NCBI GenBank assembly: GCA_023231475.1
Contig: JALJEE010001540.1
Coordinates: 1-64,000, forward strand
Origin: Seison nebaliae
Lineage: Eukaryota; Rotifera; Pararotatoria; Seisonacea; Seisonidae
Length of the DNA stretch: 64,000 nt
Reading direction: 5' to 3'
Shown piece after piece: positions 14,955-27,500 of the stretch. The translations under genes and the position numbers were made by a program. Under the pieces are notes generated by a model. That model searched no databases. It saw nothing but the letters and a program-made list of their open reading frames with translations, and was not told the DNA's origin. The stretch's first letter is position 1, and each line of letters begins with the position of its first letter.

Positions 14955-16066
14955 TTTATAAACGTTTTATTATAATCTCAATATCAGATGAAAAGTAGAT
15001 TAATAAAATTTATAATCTTCTTATTCTTGCATAATCAAAATAAAAGGAAATTTATCCCATAAATAATTTCAAAATTAATTTTAAGATTAATTCAATTCAG
15101 CTTCGTTCTTGTACAAAACTCTTTTCCTAGCCCTTCCCTTTTACCAATCATTCTTCCTCCCACAATATATTAAAAGATTCTTATTATTTTTTCTTTTCCC
15201 ACACAACTATTTCCAAGAATCTTTCCAACTTAAAACTAACTTAATATAATCAACAATTTACGTATGAAAATTCTAATGATTCTCTTTACTCTCTTAAAAT
15301 AATAATCAAATATCAAAATACCAAATAAACGGTGTTATCGTATTATTGGTAAATATTTAAATTATCATACAAGGTGATAATATTCAAGTCTTTCATAATA
15401 TTTGTTGACTTTTTACGATAACTTTAAATTCGCTTCAAACATGTTTTATAATAAAGAAATAAGAAGTAATTTCGTTACTGACAATTTTTGTTAGTTTTGA
15501 GAAGTTGAGAAGACTCTCATGTAAAATTAATGGAATATTCTTCCAATTAGAGTTTAAAATAAGGAACATCCAATATCAACAAATCATAATCTCAAAATTT
15601 GTTCCAGAACGAAATAGGAACTTTATTGGGAGCTATACATATGGGAAAAAAGTGGAAAATGAAATGAATGATTTTTAGAGAACCAGGGATTACATTTTTT
15701 CTTCCTAGAATATAAAATTTGTACTTTTTCTTGTGCTCATCACACTATTCATTGAGAGGACGAACGAGGTTTATTTTGAACATTTGACGGCTCCCAATGA
15801 TGCACTGACAAAACATTGGTTTACCGACTAATTTCCCCAAGTGGAAGAAGCAATAGAATGAACTATTTCTAGAAGGACATTCAAACCTTAAAAGTCCAAA
15901 TAAACTTATTTTAATTTTTACTCGTATCAGATTGTAGAATTTTTTAAAACAAAAATTGAAAATACGACTTTACTTCTGTATAAGAAACTTTTGTATAAAA
16001 TAGGAGTGATTAACCAATTTCGTTTTACTTGATCTTTTTAATTCAATATTCTGTCTTATTATTTTT
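14955..16066. other. Divergent intergenic interval between fry and kinase-like gene A
   Basis: About 1.1 kb between the 5' ends of two divergently transcribed genes, so it should contain both promoters. Apart from a TATA-like element near 15994 I see no distinct element, gene or repeat. Confidence 0.5.
15994..16002 (+). promoter_or_regulatory. TATA-box-like element of gene A
   Basis: TATAAAATA lies 68 bp before the ATG at 16070, a plausible spacing for a core promoter with a short leader. It is assigned from sequence and position only; such strings occur by chance in AT-rich DNA. Confidence 0.35.
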
Positions 16067-16069
16067 GTG

Positions 16070-17770
16070 ATGTTCACGCAAAGTTTTGTAATTTTAATTT
16101 TGATTAATTTTTGTGTTAATTGGAAATTTGTGGATTTCAATACTTATTTTTCTCCAAAAAACGACGTAGACGTTGGTAAATTGGAAGAAACTCAAATTGC
16201 TACTAGACGATTTCTCGATGTCCTTCCCGATTTTATTACCGGTTCACCACATATCCAAATTGAACCAAGTTGTGGAGTAATAGAATTACACGACCAATAT
16301 GTTGATAGGAGAGTAGAAAATAACTATAGAATTAAAGTTAATTAACTATTAAATAAATATTTTTTAGATAACTATAGTCTCCAACATAATTTTAGAAATC
16401 ATTAGGATTTGGAAAACAAGGAGTAGCTTATTTGGTTGAGAATGTGATAGATAAAAAGATCTATGTGAATAAATGTTAGGAATGTTCTGCAGATTTTTTT
16501 TTAATTATAATAATTTCGTGAATAGTAAGTAAACAAGCAGATGTTGCGCTTATCGAATCTAACGCCTTATATGCTTTTGAACATCATCCTATTGGTCTTA
16601 ATCACGACTATAAAAGAATAAACCTCATAAAAGGAACTGACGTGAAAACTAAACCTATGTTTGCATTTGATGCATGTTATTCTACCATTTCTTTATATTC
16701 GTCATCTATTATTTAATTTTATTAACGTAGTGAGACGCATCGGATTTATTGGGGAAAAACGAAGTCATTGTCTATTAACTAGTTTTGTGGATGGAAACCG
16801 ATTACGAACATCGCCGGAAATTACTGTACAAACCCGTCATAATCCTTTTTATAAGAATATTCTAATGTTTCTCATATTCATGTTAAGACAATTGCAAGCT
16901 GTACATTTTACTCTAAACCGAGATGCAATATTTATTGAAAATAGTGTACTTCTTGGTCCTCAGAGTTATGCGAATGCCCATGCTGATCTTCATTTCAATA
17001 ATATTTTAATGAAACGACATGTCAAAGACAATGGATTTGAGATTAAATTACCTATTTTAATTGATTACGGATATGGCGCTAGTTTGTTTTACGGGGCACC
17101 GGATGATGTAGCGGTAGAGTTTTATAACAAAAGGCAGAGAGATGAAGTAGACATAAGAGAAGAGAACCGAATTCACAGAAATAGAATTTTAAATTTTTGG
17201 CAAAATATTGATTTCTGTGAATCAGTTGTGATAATAGCAAGATTATTTTTAGATTTGAGAGGAGGAAAACCACATTTCTCAATTTGTGAGGGTGTACGAA
17301 AAAAAATTATTAAAATTCACGCTAATGCTGATGGCGATTTCATAAGACATACAACTTTATTTGCTTTACCCGAATTACAAGACACTGATTTAATATATAT
17401 CATCCGAGCACTTCTTCTCGGTGTCAATCTGTTTACAACTTATCAACATTGGTTATATTTATATGAAGTATTGAACCCAAACTATGAAGATGTTGTTTGG
17501 AAATCTTCTGCCAATGGAAATAGAAATCTTGCTTCAAATATTCCTCTATCAAGACGACGTGTGATTGTACCAATAATGCATGTGCCCTTAAATCCCTTTG
17601 TTTATCATCATCCTGCCGGCCTCGTACCCATTAATATGAGGTCTTGGAGTCCTGTTGATAATGTTGGAGAATTATTTACTGCAAGCTTTTCAGATTCCGT
17701 GTCTTCAATCGGTTATCGCAATATGTCGTTGATCAGTCGGATGGTTCACTCAATACTTAACTTATTCTAA
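16070..17770 (+). CDS. Secreted kinase-like protein, gene A of a four-member family
   Basis: Hand-spliced model of four exons, 16070-16336, 16396-16474, 16526-16675 and 16731-17770, giving 511 residues. Introns are 59, 51 and 55 bp with GT-AG ends. The N-terminus is a hydrophobic leader (FVILILINFCV), so the product probably enters the secretory pathway. A glycine loop follows (SLGFGKQGVAYLV, from about residue 91), then a candidate ATP-anchoring lysine in YVNK at 115 and a possible helix-C Glu in LIESNAL. The catalytic-loop equivalent is HADLHFNN with Asp251 and Asn256; the metal-binding segment is LIDYG with Asp277. The Ala in HAD replaces the Gly of its relatives. The family is not one I recognise: the glycine loop is protein-kinase-like, while the catalytic segment resembles APH/choline-kinase folds. 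Substrate and activity are unknown. Confidence 0.72.
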
Positions 17771-18340
17771 CTCTCAGTAAATTCCTTAAATGATAAATAT
17801 AAGACTTGTCAAATTAATTCCTGAATCCGGAAATTGAATTACTCATATAGAATAATTTAGAAGTATTTTTAGAAGAATATTAATCAAAATCTAATTAATC
17901 AACTAATTTCAATATTGGTTAATTTCTTACAATTGTTTCTTGTTAGTAGATTAATCTTATTTCTTTACCTTACACTGTATGATACTTACAGTACTAATAT
18001 TAGTACGATACACTGATGGCTTACAGTGTATCTTTAATAAAGATACTTATTATAATAAAGACCCTTTGTTCAATTTGCTCAATTATTATACAATAAGCTG
18101 TCTTTTAACAGTTTATATATTTTCCATTTTAAACTGTATGAGTTATACATTACATATTACTTCATTTTATAAAAACCACAATGAGTAAAATGATAAAACT
18201 ATATTAGAAATGAAATTATAAAATTTTCTTATTCAGTTGAAATGAAAACTAGATCTAGATCTTGAGTTGTCTGGAGAAGTGGTAAAATGATAACTATATA
18301 AACACTTGACATCAAACTAATTTTCAGTTTTTTGTTCAAC
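17771..18340. other. Interval between kinase-like genes A and B
   Basis: 570 bp of AT-rich sequence between tandem genes. It contains the gene A 3' end, a 69-codon frame with no supporting evidence, and a TATA-like element just before gene B. Confidence 0.45.
18295..18302 (+). promoter_or_regulatory. TATA-box-like element of gene B
   Basis: TATATAAA lies 46 bp before the ATG at 18341. This would place initiation just before the start codon and give a very short leader. Inferred from position only. Confidence 0.35.
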
Positions 18341-20430
18341 ATGAATTCAATTTTGTTTCTCTTTCGTTTAGCTTTCATAAAAATTAGTTTATGTATTGAT
18401 ATTTCAATCGATAGGGTCTATTTGAATGGTTACGATTGGGATGCTGAAGACATCGATAAAAAATTACTTGACCAATCTATAGAAAATATTGACAAAAAAT
18501 TAAGGTTGCGTACAACAGTGCTTGACACTAACACAGACGATTTCGTCGCTAACGAACAATGTTCCATTGATTTATACGCAATGAAATTGAAAAATCCAAA
18601 TATTTCTACTGCCTTAAAATATGATATAGAAGTTTATTAAAAGTATTGAATTCTACAATTTATTGAATAAATTGTAGCGTAAACTTGGTGAAGGTTGTCA
18701 AGGATCGGTATATCTTGTTAAGGATAATGGTGAAGAATATGTAGACAAACGTTTTATTTTAAAAATTCATAATCATAAGTTTCTACAATTTTATAGTAAC
18801 AACAATGGCCGATGACGTCCTTATAGAATACAATGCAATGAAATCGTTCGACTTACATCCCATCGGTCTTGTTCACAATTATCGAGTGAAGGGTATGAGT
18901 GCAATTCCACAAATGCCAAGACCAGAAATTATTCCAATGGCATATTGTTGGTATTAAAATATCATAATAAGTTATATGCACTTTCCAATGATTATAGTAA
19001 ATAGGGTGAAGATAAAACAACATTTAAAAAGTTATTGTTTACGTTCGACGTTGGTTGAGGGAGAGGTATCGATAGACTCGGTCCTGTTTGGCCCCAATCC
19101 ACCAAGACATACACTACGTCAATTTCTATCATTTGTCATATTTTTATTACGACAATTACAGGCTGCACATTTCTCATTAAATGAGAAGAAAATCTTTAAG
19201 GGAACACCATATCTTCAAGAAAATAGTTATACAAATGCTCATGGCGATATCCATGCATTTAATATAATGTTGGTAGATTATCCATTGGATAACCATGGAA
19301 TCATAAGATTACCCATACTAATTGATTGGGGTGCTTTAAGTCAACGATATTATCAAGGTTTAATGGATGTCGTCGTTGAAGTATATAATAAGAAAAATAG
19401 AGATGAAAAAAATATTGTAATTCCAAACGTGATTGCTACAAACAGAATGTTAACATTTTGGCAAAATGCTGATTTCTGTGAAACTGCTGTGGCAATTTCT
19501 GAATTATTTGCTTATAGAGAGAGAAGAAGGGCGCCATTACAATTATGTGCGGAACTAAGAAGAAGAGCAGCTGAAAAACATCAGAAAGATGAACGTCAAA
19601 TGCTTCGACATATCCCTCTAATTGAGAACTTAGAAAACGCTCCTCTATTAAGAACAATAGTACAACTGTTACTGCATTGTGTTAATATGTTTTCCACATA
19701 TCATAAATGGTTATTAGTATACAACTTTTTTGCACAAGAAGATGAACAAGTTGTTACTGCTCGAGCAACTCCATCAAGACAGCGAAAAATTTCAGTTGGG
19801 CCATCTCCTCTTTTACATATATCTCATAGAAACACTACAACAACAACAACAACAAAAGACGCTCTACCAGTTGTTCCCGTTGTAGGAAAACCTTCTCGTT
19901 TTGTCCATCGTAAAACTTCTCCATCTGCTGATACACCTAATCTTCTCCCCAGACTTACACCTCTTAAGCAACCACCTATCGGCTATTCACCACCCGGTGG
20001 GTCTCGTGTTCCTTTTAGGTCCTCAAATGTACCAAGTGCTAAAAAAGATGAAAATGTTCCACTTATAATATCATCAAAACCAACAAATGATGTAATCAGA
20101 CCGAAATTCGAGAGAAATCCTTTTCCTATTCTTGCTCCATTCAACCCAAGTAAAACTGAATATCAAGAAAGGGTTAACTTAAGAGAAAATAACTATAAAT
20201 CAAAATTACCTCATCAATCCTATATGATGCCTAAAGATTGGCAACCTGGAGAAGGACATGGATCAAGAAAAAGTCCTATTTTAAGTCCTATTCGTCAACT
20301 TGACATTAAACCTAAAGTAGAAACTAAGCAATTGGAGGAGAAAGTTAGTAAGTTGAAAATAGAAGATAAACCAAAATTAGCTCATCATTCGTATATGATG
20401 CCAGAAGATTGGCAACCTGGATCAACCTAA
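18341..20430 (+). CDS. Secreted kinase-like protein with proline-rich tail, gene B
   Basis: Hand-spliced model of four exons, 18341-18631, 18678-18750, 18797-18950 and 19005-20430, giving 647 residues; introns are 46, 46 and 54 bp. The start at 18341 is the first ATG and opens a hydrophobic leader (NSILFLFRLAFI). Kinase-like features: glycine loop KLGEGCQGSVYLV from about residue 99, candidate lysine in YVDK at 121, helix-C-like LIEYNAM, catalytic segment HGDIHAFN with Asp254 and Asn259, and LIDWG with Asp280. All residues expected for phosphotransfer are present. After about residue 440 the protein has a basic, Pro/Ser/Thr-rich tail ending in two copies of a 16-residue motif (SYMMP then DWQPG) at about 573-588 and 630-645. 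Tandem with gene A and sharing its first two intron positions; the third is near-identical (phase 1 in A, phase 2 here). Function unknown. Confidence 0.75.
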
Positions 20431-21625
20431 AAAGAATTACTAAAGTACTATCATATTACAATAAATAATCTTTTAATAAGATTATGATATAATTCAACAA
20501 TTTTATGGGAGCGATTAAAAATATTATTTTTAAATTAAATTTAACCAAATGTTGATTTGCGGATTGTTTTATATCATAAGTATTATTCCGCACATTAACT
20601 GTAAACATTCAATTAGTAGTACTAGTACATTAACAAAATGAATTCTTCTGACACCCAATACGACACATGTAAGATACTGTACACTATAGAGTTTCCTGTG
20701 AATTATTTTCATTTCTAATAATTATTTTATCCGAGAAAACAAAAAATAATAAATTCTAATTTTTTGTCAGATTTCCACTACTATTTCTTCTTTTTATGTT
20801 CTTCAACTTATGTTATACCAAAACTTTTAGTTTGTAACTTTAAACAAATTATATCTCTGTTCATCTCCATATCTACAGTTATCGTTAGAATCTCCATGAA
20901 CATGCAAATTTTTCTCTGCATCTTCCCTATCACCTAAAAATTACTAACTATCTCATCATGATCTCGGAAATGAAAACATTAGCATTAATTATTAAGCATA
21001 GTATGGAAACATAGTTACGAACAGTAATTATACGAATAAATTTATGTTATCACATAACATTATCATTATTCATAAAAATTTCATTTCATATACATGTATC
21101 ATATCATGTATATCTCATACTCAAACTAATGTAATCGTACGTTTTATGAAGGTATTAAGTTAAGTTTAAGTATTAAGTCTTATTGCCCGCTGGATTCTTA
21201 CCTAGCAATATATCTCAAAGATGACAGTCAAGGATAACGATGAAAGTACAAGGAAATATTGGAAATTGATGGAAGAACAACGTCAGGAAGCTTTTTCCGT
21301 CATAAGAATTCTAATGTGTTTTTTGTGAAGAAGGTGATTATTATTATCCCTTCTATAATTATACAGTTACACTTATCATTATAAGAATAAAATTTTAAAA
21401 TTATATTTTATTTCTATTTATATATAAATTTTTATGATTAACATCATACCAGACCACTAGATAAATTTTAATAAAATGTCTTGGTAGTCGAAGAGAAATT
21501 TTAAAAGAATTGTCACCATAACAAGAATAGAAGGATAAGAAGAACTATAAGTTAGACATAAAATATCTAGTGATTACCAATTTCGAATTTAAAATTATCA
21601 GATCACCAAATCTACTTTGTAAATT
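20431..21625. other. Convergent interval between gene B and the nuclear receptor
   Basis: About 1.2 kb that should contain the 3' ends of both converging genes. No gene, RNA or repeat array is evident beyond a poly(A) signal close to gene B. Confidence 0.5.
20460..20465 (+). terminator. Poly(A) signal of gene B
   Basis: AATAAA 30 nt after the gene B stop codon, in the usual position for a short 3' untranslated region. Confidence 0.5.
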
Positions 21626-24505
21626 TTAGCATTTCCTTTTTTTAATGGATGTTTCATCTTTATCGTATAAACGTTTTAAACATTTCACAGCTGTTGAATA
21701 TTCGATTGAAGTTCCAGATTCGGATGGTGGAAGATTGATATAGGAGGAGGAGAAATCGTAAGTTAAAATAGGGTTTGATTCACCATGTAATAACGAAGAG
21801 AGAAGATAAGAGTTGTAGAAACGTGTTGAATCGACTTGATGTTCATATAAATGAGAAAAGATTGGAGCAATCTTTTTGACGACAGGTGAGTGCAAGAGCA
21901 AGAATAATGGTTCATTCTTTTCATCGATATATTGATCTTCTTGTCGATATAAAACTAATTCAGCATCAGTATTAATTGTGATGGGAAGTACTTGTTGTTT
22001 GTCGCTATTATTATTCATTCGACGTGCTAAAAGTAATCGTTGAAAGAATCTGGGGAATATCATAACATGTCGATATCTAGAATAAAAATCTCTCAACTGA
22101 TCAATGAGAAGATCATTGATATTCAAGAAATCATTTCTTAAATTCATCAAAATTAAATAAATTCTTTCTCCTTCAATTTGTCCTCGTTGTCGTCGAATGT
22201 ATCGTTGAAGTATTGATGATATTACCATATTCTTTTCATAAATGATTGTTGGTTGTTCCATTTCATTGATTGATGGTGAAAAGGAAAGATATGCAGCGAA
22301 TAATGCAAATTCTTCACGATCCAAATTTAAATTAGTTATCAATTGTACAATATTATCTATTGCATTCCAATCTGTCAATGTGAATGCTTTCCATCGATTT
22401 TTCAAAAATTTATTGAATAACGATGCTGGTGCATTAAAGTAATTGTCATAATTAGTTGAGCTTAACAATAATCTTTTCAATTTCTTATTTGGAAGTTCAT
22501 CCTCGTCACCATTACCATCACCATTCTTCTGAGAATTCTTTCTATTATTCTCCTCAACAATCGAACTTCCATAATAATCACGAAATGAGTCCGTTGTCGA
22601 TGATTTTGATAGTCGATCTGTTGTCGTTGTTGATGATGACGATATTAATTTGGGAATGAAATTTTGATTAGCAGTTTTCGGAGGATATTCATCAATTAAT
22701 CGCAATCTCTCTACCAATCGACCAATAGTTCGGAAACTTCTGTCTTCAAATAAAGAATAAATCGATTTTCTATGTAAATTATCTCGTAGAGTTCGTCGCC
22801 AACTCATCGCTAAAATTAACATGGAATGGAGATTACTTACAGTTGATAGAAATCGATCATATTGTGACAGATCAACAAAACCGGGAAGATGAGTAAAATA
22901 TTTGAGGAGGATACGTAAATAAATTCGATAATATTCGACAATTGATGAATTTAATTTTTTCTCGAATTTCTCATCAACTTCCAAATATTTTTCAGCTTCA
23001 TCCATCGCACAAGTATCAAGAAATTGAGCTAATGTATTCGTTTGTTCGAAGTAACGGGAATTGACTAATATCCGATAAAAATCAATATTATCGAATGGAG
23101 TCACTTCGAAGAAAGTTGGTAGATCGAGGAGTATGTTGGAAAATGCTTCCACAATTTTCGCAAAAGTAAATTGATCGGAAATTGAAAATGTTATAGACTT
23201 TTCATCTATCTCATCATTGGAGGTGTTATTTGTCGAATTATTTATAGTTTTAGAATTGACGCTCAAACTATTTCTCTTTGTCTTCCCATTAATTAGAGAT
23301 GATAGTTGACCGTCCGATATTGTTGTTGAGTTGACCGATAAGAGTTTTGTCGATTGACTTGTATCAATTAATTGATCAACACTTAAATTCCGATTAATAC
23401 TTTTATTTAATTGAAATGAAGATTTATCTGATTCTAACAGCGAATTGGAAGAAGATGATAAATTCAAAATTTTATTTTTTTCTTCTTCATCTGGTGAGAT
23501 GAGTGGAAGACAATTCTTCTCATTCGTCATCAATTGTTTAGTAACTTTATATTTGAATGCTAACGAATATCGACCACCAACTTTAATATTAATTCGCATT
23601 CCAACACTGATACATTTGAGGAAACGACACAATCCACAAGAAAACATCGGACATTTCGGTCCACCAGCTAATACTTCATCTGATAACAATTCTTGTAACG
23701 TTACATGATCTTCATCGGGAATTTTTGTTTCGAAAATATTGTAATACTCACAACGAAATCGACGTTGCAATCGTCTCAAAGTTGACGATTCATCCAGTTT
23801 AACGCGCCGAAAAAAAGCTTTGCAGTTCTCACATGAAATTGCACCAAAATGAATTCCTGTCGCTTTCTTCGATTCACAAACCACACATAATGATTGTGTT
23901 AAGAGTTGGGAAAACTTTTCTTCATTCACAACTGGATTCTTTGTAGTTCTTTCCAATGATTTTATTAAAGTATCATCAGATGGTGCAGCGGATGATGGAC
24001 ATGATGTCGGTGATCGAGATATAGAAGATGATGGAGAATTTTCTCCTGACAAATTATTCGAAATATTTCCTAACTTATTCAATTCAGTTGAATTTCGTCG
24101 ATCTTCTAACGGTTTACCCAAACCAACAGATAAACATTTTTGATAACGACAGAACGCACATTGTCCTCGCGATAATCGAGTAATTGCACAATTGCCACTC
24201 ACTCGACATTTATACTTACCACTGTTGTTTGAGATAAGACTACGATCCAAAAATTTAGTACATGCGAAACATAAGATTACTTTCGAATTAGTGTACAATC
24301 GTTTACCGGCGTCGCCACATACACGACAATTTTCATTCAATTCACCTCGAGGATGTAATGGTAGAATAACGTTCGATTTTGTCAATGAAATTGCAGATGA
24401 TGAACAAAAGTTTGATGAAATTGTTGTTGTTGTTGTTGTTGTTGAAATAGATGATGGAGAGGAAGATGATGAAAATGATAATGATGTTTCATTATCGATT
24501 GTCAT
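21626..24505 (-). CDS. Nuclear receptor with two zinc-finger DNA-binding domains
   Basis: A single 959-residue frame from ATG at 24505. DBD1 (about 60-130) has zinc ligands Cys60, 63, 79, 82, 100, 106, 116 and 119 with canonical second-finger spacing, but its recognition segment reads CFACTKF instead of the usual CEGCKGF type. DBD2 (about 207-302) has Cys207, 210, 225, 228 and the recognition segment CENCKAFFRR, similar to HR96/DAF-12-like receptors. Its second finger is stretched by more than 25 residues between Cys252 and Cys285. A ligand-binding domain follows: the helix 3-5 signature near 540-570 (VDLSQYDRFL), a helix 8-like LNLDREEF, and PLFLLLH near 865-875 as a possible AF-2 helix lacking the usual Glu, followed by an 85-residue tail. 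A low-complexity insertion interrupts the ligand-binding domain. It should be a nuclear transcription factor; ligand and DNA site are unknown, and orthology to described two-DBD receptors is not shown. Confidence 0.85.
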   Translation of the reverse strand: MTIDNETSLSFSSSSSPSSISTTTTTTTISSNFCSSSAISLTKSNVILPLHPRGELNENCRVCGDAGKRLYTNSKVILCFACTKFLDRSLISNNSGKYKCRVSGNCAITRLSRGQCAFCRYQKCLSVGLGKPLEDRRNSTELNKLGNISNNLSGENSPSSSISRSPTSCPSSAAPSDDTLIKSLERTTKNPVVNEEKFSQLLTQSLCVVCESKKATGIHFGAISCENCKAFFRRVKLDESSTLRRLQRRFRCEYYNIFETKIPDEDHVTLQELLSDEVLAGGPKCPMFSCGLCRFLKCISVGMRINIKVGGRYSLAFKYKVTKQLMTNEKNCLPLISPDEEEKNKILNLSSSSNSLLESDKSSFQLNKSINRNLSVDQLIDTSQSTKLLSVNSTTISDGQLSSLINGKTKRNSLSVNSKTINNSTNNTSNDEIDEKSITFSISDQFTFAKIVEAFSNILLDLPTFFEVTPFDNIDFYRILVNSRYFEQTNTLAQFLDTCAMDEAEKYLEVDEKFEKKLNSSIVEYYRIYLRILLKYFTHLPGFVDLSQYDRFLSTVSNLHSMLILAMSWRRTLRDNLHRKSIYSLFEDRSFRTIGRLVERLRLIDEYPPKTANQNFIPKLISSSSTTTTDRLSKSSTTDSFRDYYGSSIVEENNRKNSQKNGDGNGDEDELPNKKLKRLLLSSTNYDNYFNAPASLFNKFLKNRWKAFTLTDWNAIDNIVQLITNLNLDREEFALFAAYLSFSPSINEMEQPTIIYEKNMVISSILQRYIRRQRGQIEGERIYLILMNLRNDFLNINDLLIDQLRDFYSRYRHVMIFPRFFQRLLLARRMNNNSDKQQVLPITINTDAELVLYRQEDQYIDEKNEPLFLLLHSPVVKKIAPIFSHLYEHQVDSTRFYNSYLLSSLLHGESNPILTYDFSSSYINLPPSESGTSIEYSTAVKCLKRLYDKDETSIKKRKC

Positions 24506-27500
24506 CAGAATTTTAGGGAAATAAAACTCTAATTGAATTTGACAGAAAGAGATTGTAATGAAGAAAATGTTTGTTCTAATTGAATTAAAGGAAAACTAAA
24601 TTTAAAAAAAAACCTAAAAATAGTTCAGAATTGATTTAAAATTATATAAGTTTCTCATATAATGGAACTATATTTACTTGATTTGTCCATATTCTTCTCA
24701 AATTTATTCGAATTTTAATTAAGCTAACAAATTTAGAAATTGCATTTGGAACAAATGATTTGGTTCTCTGTCGATATTTCCTCTTATTTAAATGTCAATA
24801 CTATGGGAACGATTGATGGAGAAGTTTATGGAGAAAATCTTAAACTTCTATTGGGAGGACAAATATTAATTAGGATAAAAGTCATCTCCTTTACAAACTA
24901 AACAAACAAATAAAGAAACTTCTTTCAATGAACTTCATTCCAACAGTCTCTCTCTTATTACATATGACAAATCCTGTTACATTAACATCTATTTTAACAT
25001 ATAATTAATCACTTCGATCTTCTTTGAAATTAATTAAAATTTAACATATTAAATACACATTGAAATTGAGACATATATATATCACATGTCCAGTGTGTTC
25101 ATTTAATTGAATATTGAACAATTTATTGTCCCAACAGACATTAGTTGTGACCTGTCAAAATAAAATTTATTACTTCATGTCACACAGTTCCCCTCCACTA
25201 TGACGATGTGTTACGAGCGAAATGTTATTATTCTAAAAATTTCCTTTGGACCAAATAGACAAAGTTTGAGACACTGTCCTTCGTAATTCTTTTCCTCATT
25301 ACATAATTGGATTGACATACATAGATATGTCTTCCTTCGTCCTATTTCAACTAAAACGATTATGAGAAGAAAGAAAAAAATTTGAGAGAAGTTCAAGATA
25401 AATATTCAGATCATGCTAAAAAATAAAAGGAACCACATGTCTAATAGACTTTGTACGATTTTATTTTCTTTTTTCAGAAAAGAAGAAAATTCGACAAATC
25501 ATCGACAAAGAAGACTTGAATGCCATCAGAAAGTAATTGGAGTATGGTTGAGAAATGAATAAAATTTATCGTCAATTATTGCTAGATCGTTTCGGATTTG
25601 CAGAAGAAATTAATTTTTATCAAGAAAGGAAACGGGATTTGAATACATGAAATGATAAATAGAGACGTCAGACAATGACGACAAGAAGGATGGTGTTGAA
25701 GAGATGAAATTTTAGAAACGTATGAAAAATTGTTGAGAATGGAAAGGAAGAATATAAAAGAGAATTTGTTATTTGAACGAATATCTGGAAATGAGGAGAT
25801 GATGTTAACAATGTTGTGAGTAAAGTTTATGAGAATATTAATGATTCTCAAATTCTCCCTTGACATCAAATTCAGAGAATTTTATTCTAAAATAAATTGT
25901 GGATAAGGAACTATACTATTCTAGCTTATCTAAACCGTTCAAGGAATGACCTTCTCATTTCTATTCCGTTTTCTATTTATTTTACTTCATTTCTGTCGTT
26001 TAAAATTAATTATGGATTCAACAAGAATAATAAATCTTTTCACTACTTCATTCCTTATTTGTTCAAGAAGAAAAAGTAATTTTATGAAATAAATATCAAA
26101 TCTTGGCAAAGAAGTTTGGAAAAAGAAACATAAAATAATTTTCTTCATTAAATTAGAGATTGTGAAAATGTTAATGAAGAAGAGAATGGATTGTGGAAAT
26201 TCGAAAAATAAAAACGAGAAAATTTATTATGAAAGATTATTTAGAAAAACAATGAGACTAAATCGTTAAAGAATTACGTTTTTCAAAGAAAATTCCAAAC
26301 GATTTCTCTCAAGAACAAGAAGAAGAATCAGTTGTCCGAACAATAAATCGAAGAATGTCCAAATAATCAATTGTGTGTGTTGTCTACGATTTGGTGATGA
26401 ATAAATAAGGTTCGAGTGGAAGTCGAATTATTCGAATGATTTCCATTGAACTTATATCTCATGAATTCTTTCTCTCTCATTCATCATCATTCGATTAACG
26501 TTAAATCAACACTCCTTCTTCTCTTTTTTCATGTGAGCTCATTCAGAGGGAAATAACTTGAAAATGGAAAGAAATTAATTGCATCATTCCTCAATCTACT
26601 TTCCTCATCGAATTAACAACATTTCTCCTTTTCCTCCGTCATTGTCCTTAAATAACAACACTTCTGAATGGAGAAAAAGAATGGAAAAAATAAATTTAAA
26701 GAATTAAAATCTGATCAGCTGAAATTTCAAAGAAAAAAAATTTGAATTTGAATTTTTCTTACAAAACATCTATGTGACACTCTTATATTAATTCCATCAA
26801 ATCGATAGGATAATATTTATAAAAATAAAGCATATTTTAAAATTTTTTCTTTGATACATCTCAATTATCTGGTTGTTGGAAAGAACAATATCGATTTGAT
26901 TAGCGTTCTCTAATAATAAAATCCATATTTTAGATATGTTTCCCAAAACTTTATAATAGTCGTTAAATTATGAGTGAAACGTGATGGCATCTTGTTTCTT
27001 CCTCGAATTAGAGGAAAAGAAAAGCAAAAATAAATTTGATAATATGTGTAAAGTTTCAATTTTTCTTTCGAATTTAATAAAATCTAATATATTCGTATTC
27101 TTTCCATATTTCTCTCATAAAACAGTTTTCTTTTCTTAAAATTATTTTTTTTGAAATTTATATTAAAACATATTGTCAGTCGTTTTTAATGTATTTTTTT
27201 GTCGGATCATTAACATTTTCCATCACCATAGCAACGAAGTATTTGGTTGAATTCCTTTATTAAATTTCAATTGGGCGAAATAGCAGAAGACGAAATAACC
27301 ATCGTATATAGTAACTCGAATCTAAAAGAGGATTTGTAAATTATTAAAAATTGATGAAACAATTTTTTAAAAGAAATTATTTTTAATTGTTTCTCATAAA
27401 ATTATAAAAAAAAATTGAATTGAAAAAGATTGTATTTTGTGTGTGTGTTTGTAAACAGAGATGTTGATGGAATTGTCTATTCCTTGAACAAAAATTATTC

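Noticed and set aside
17979-18188. 69-codon frame between genes A and B
   Set aside because: It has an ATG but no homology or partner exon, and its composition is that of AT-rich intergenic sequence.
18779-18796. 18-bp intron in gene B
   Set aside because: GT-AG ends exist, but removal leaves the wrong frame; the 46-bp intron 18751-18796 restores frame and aligns with gene A.
25211-25396. Small cysteine-containing secreted peptide (minus strand)
   Set aside because: Hydrophobic start and four to five cysteines look appealing, but the frame begins at TTG after an in-frame stop and no ATG or upstream exon is evident.
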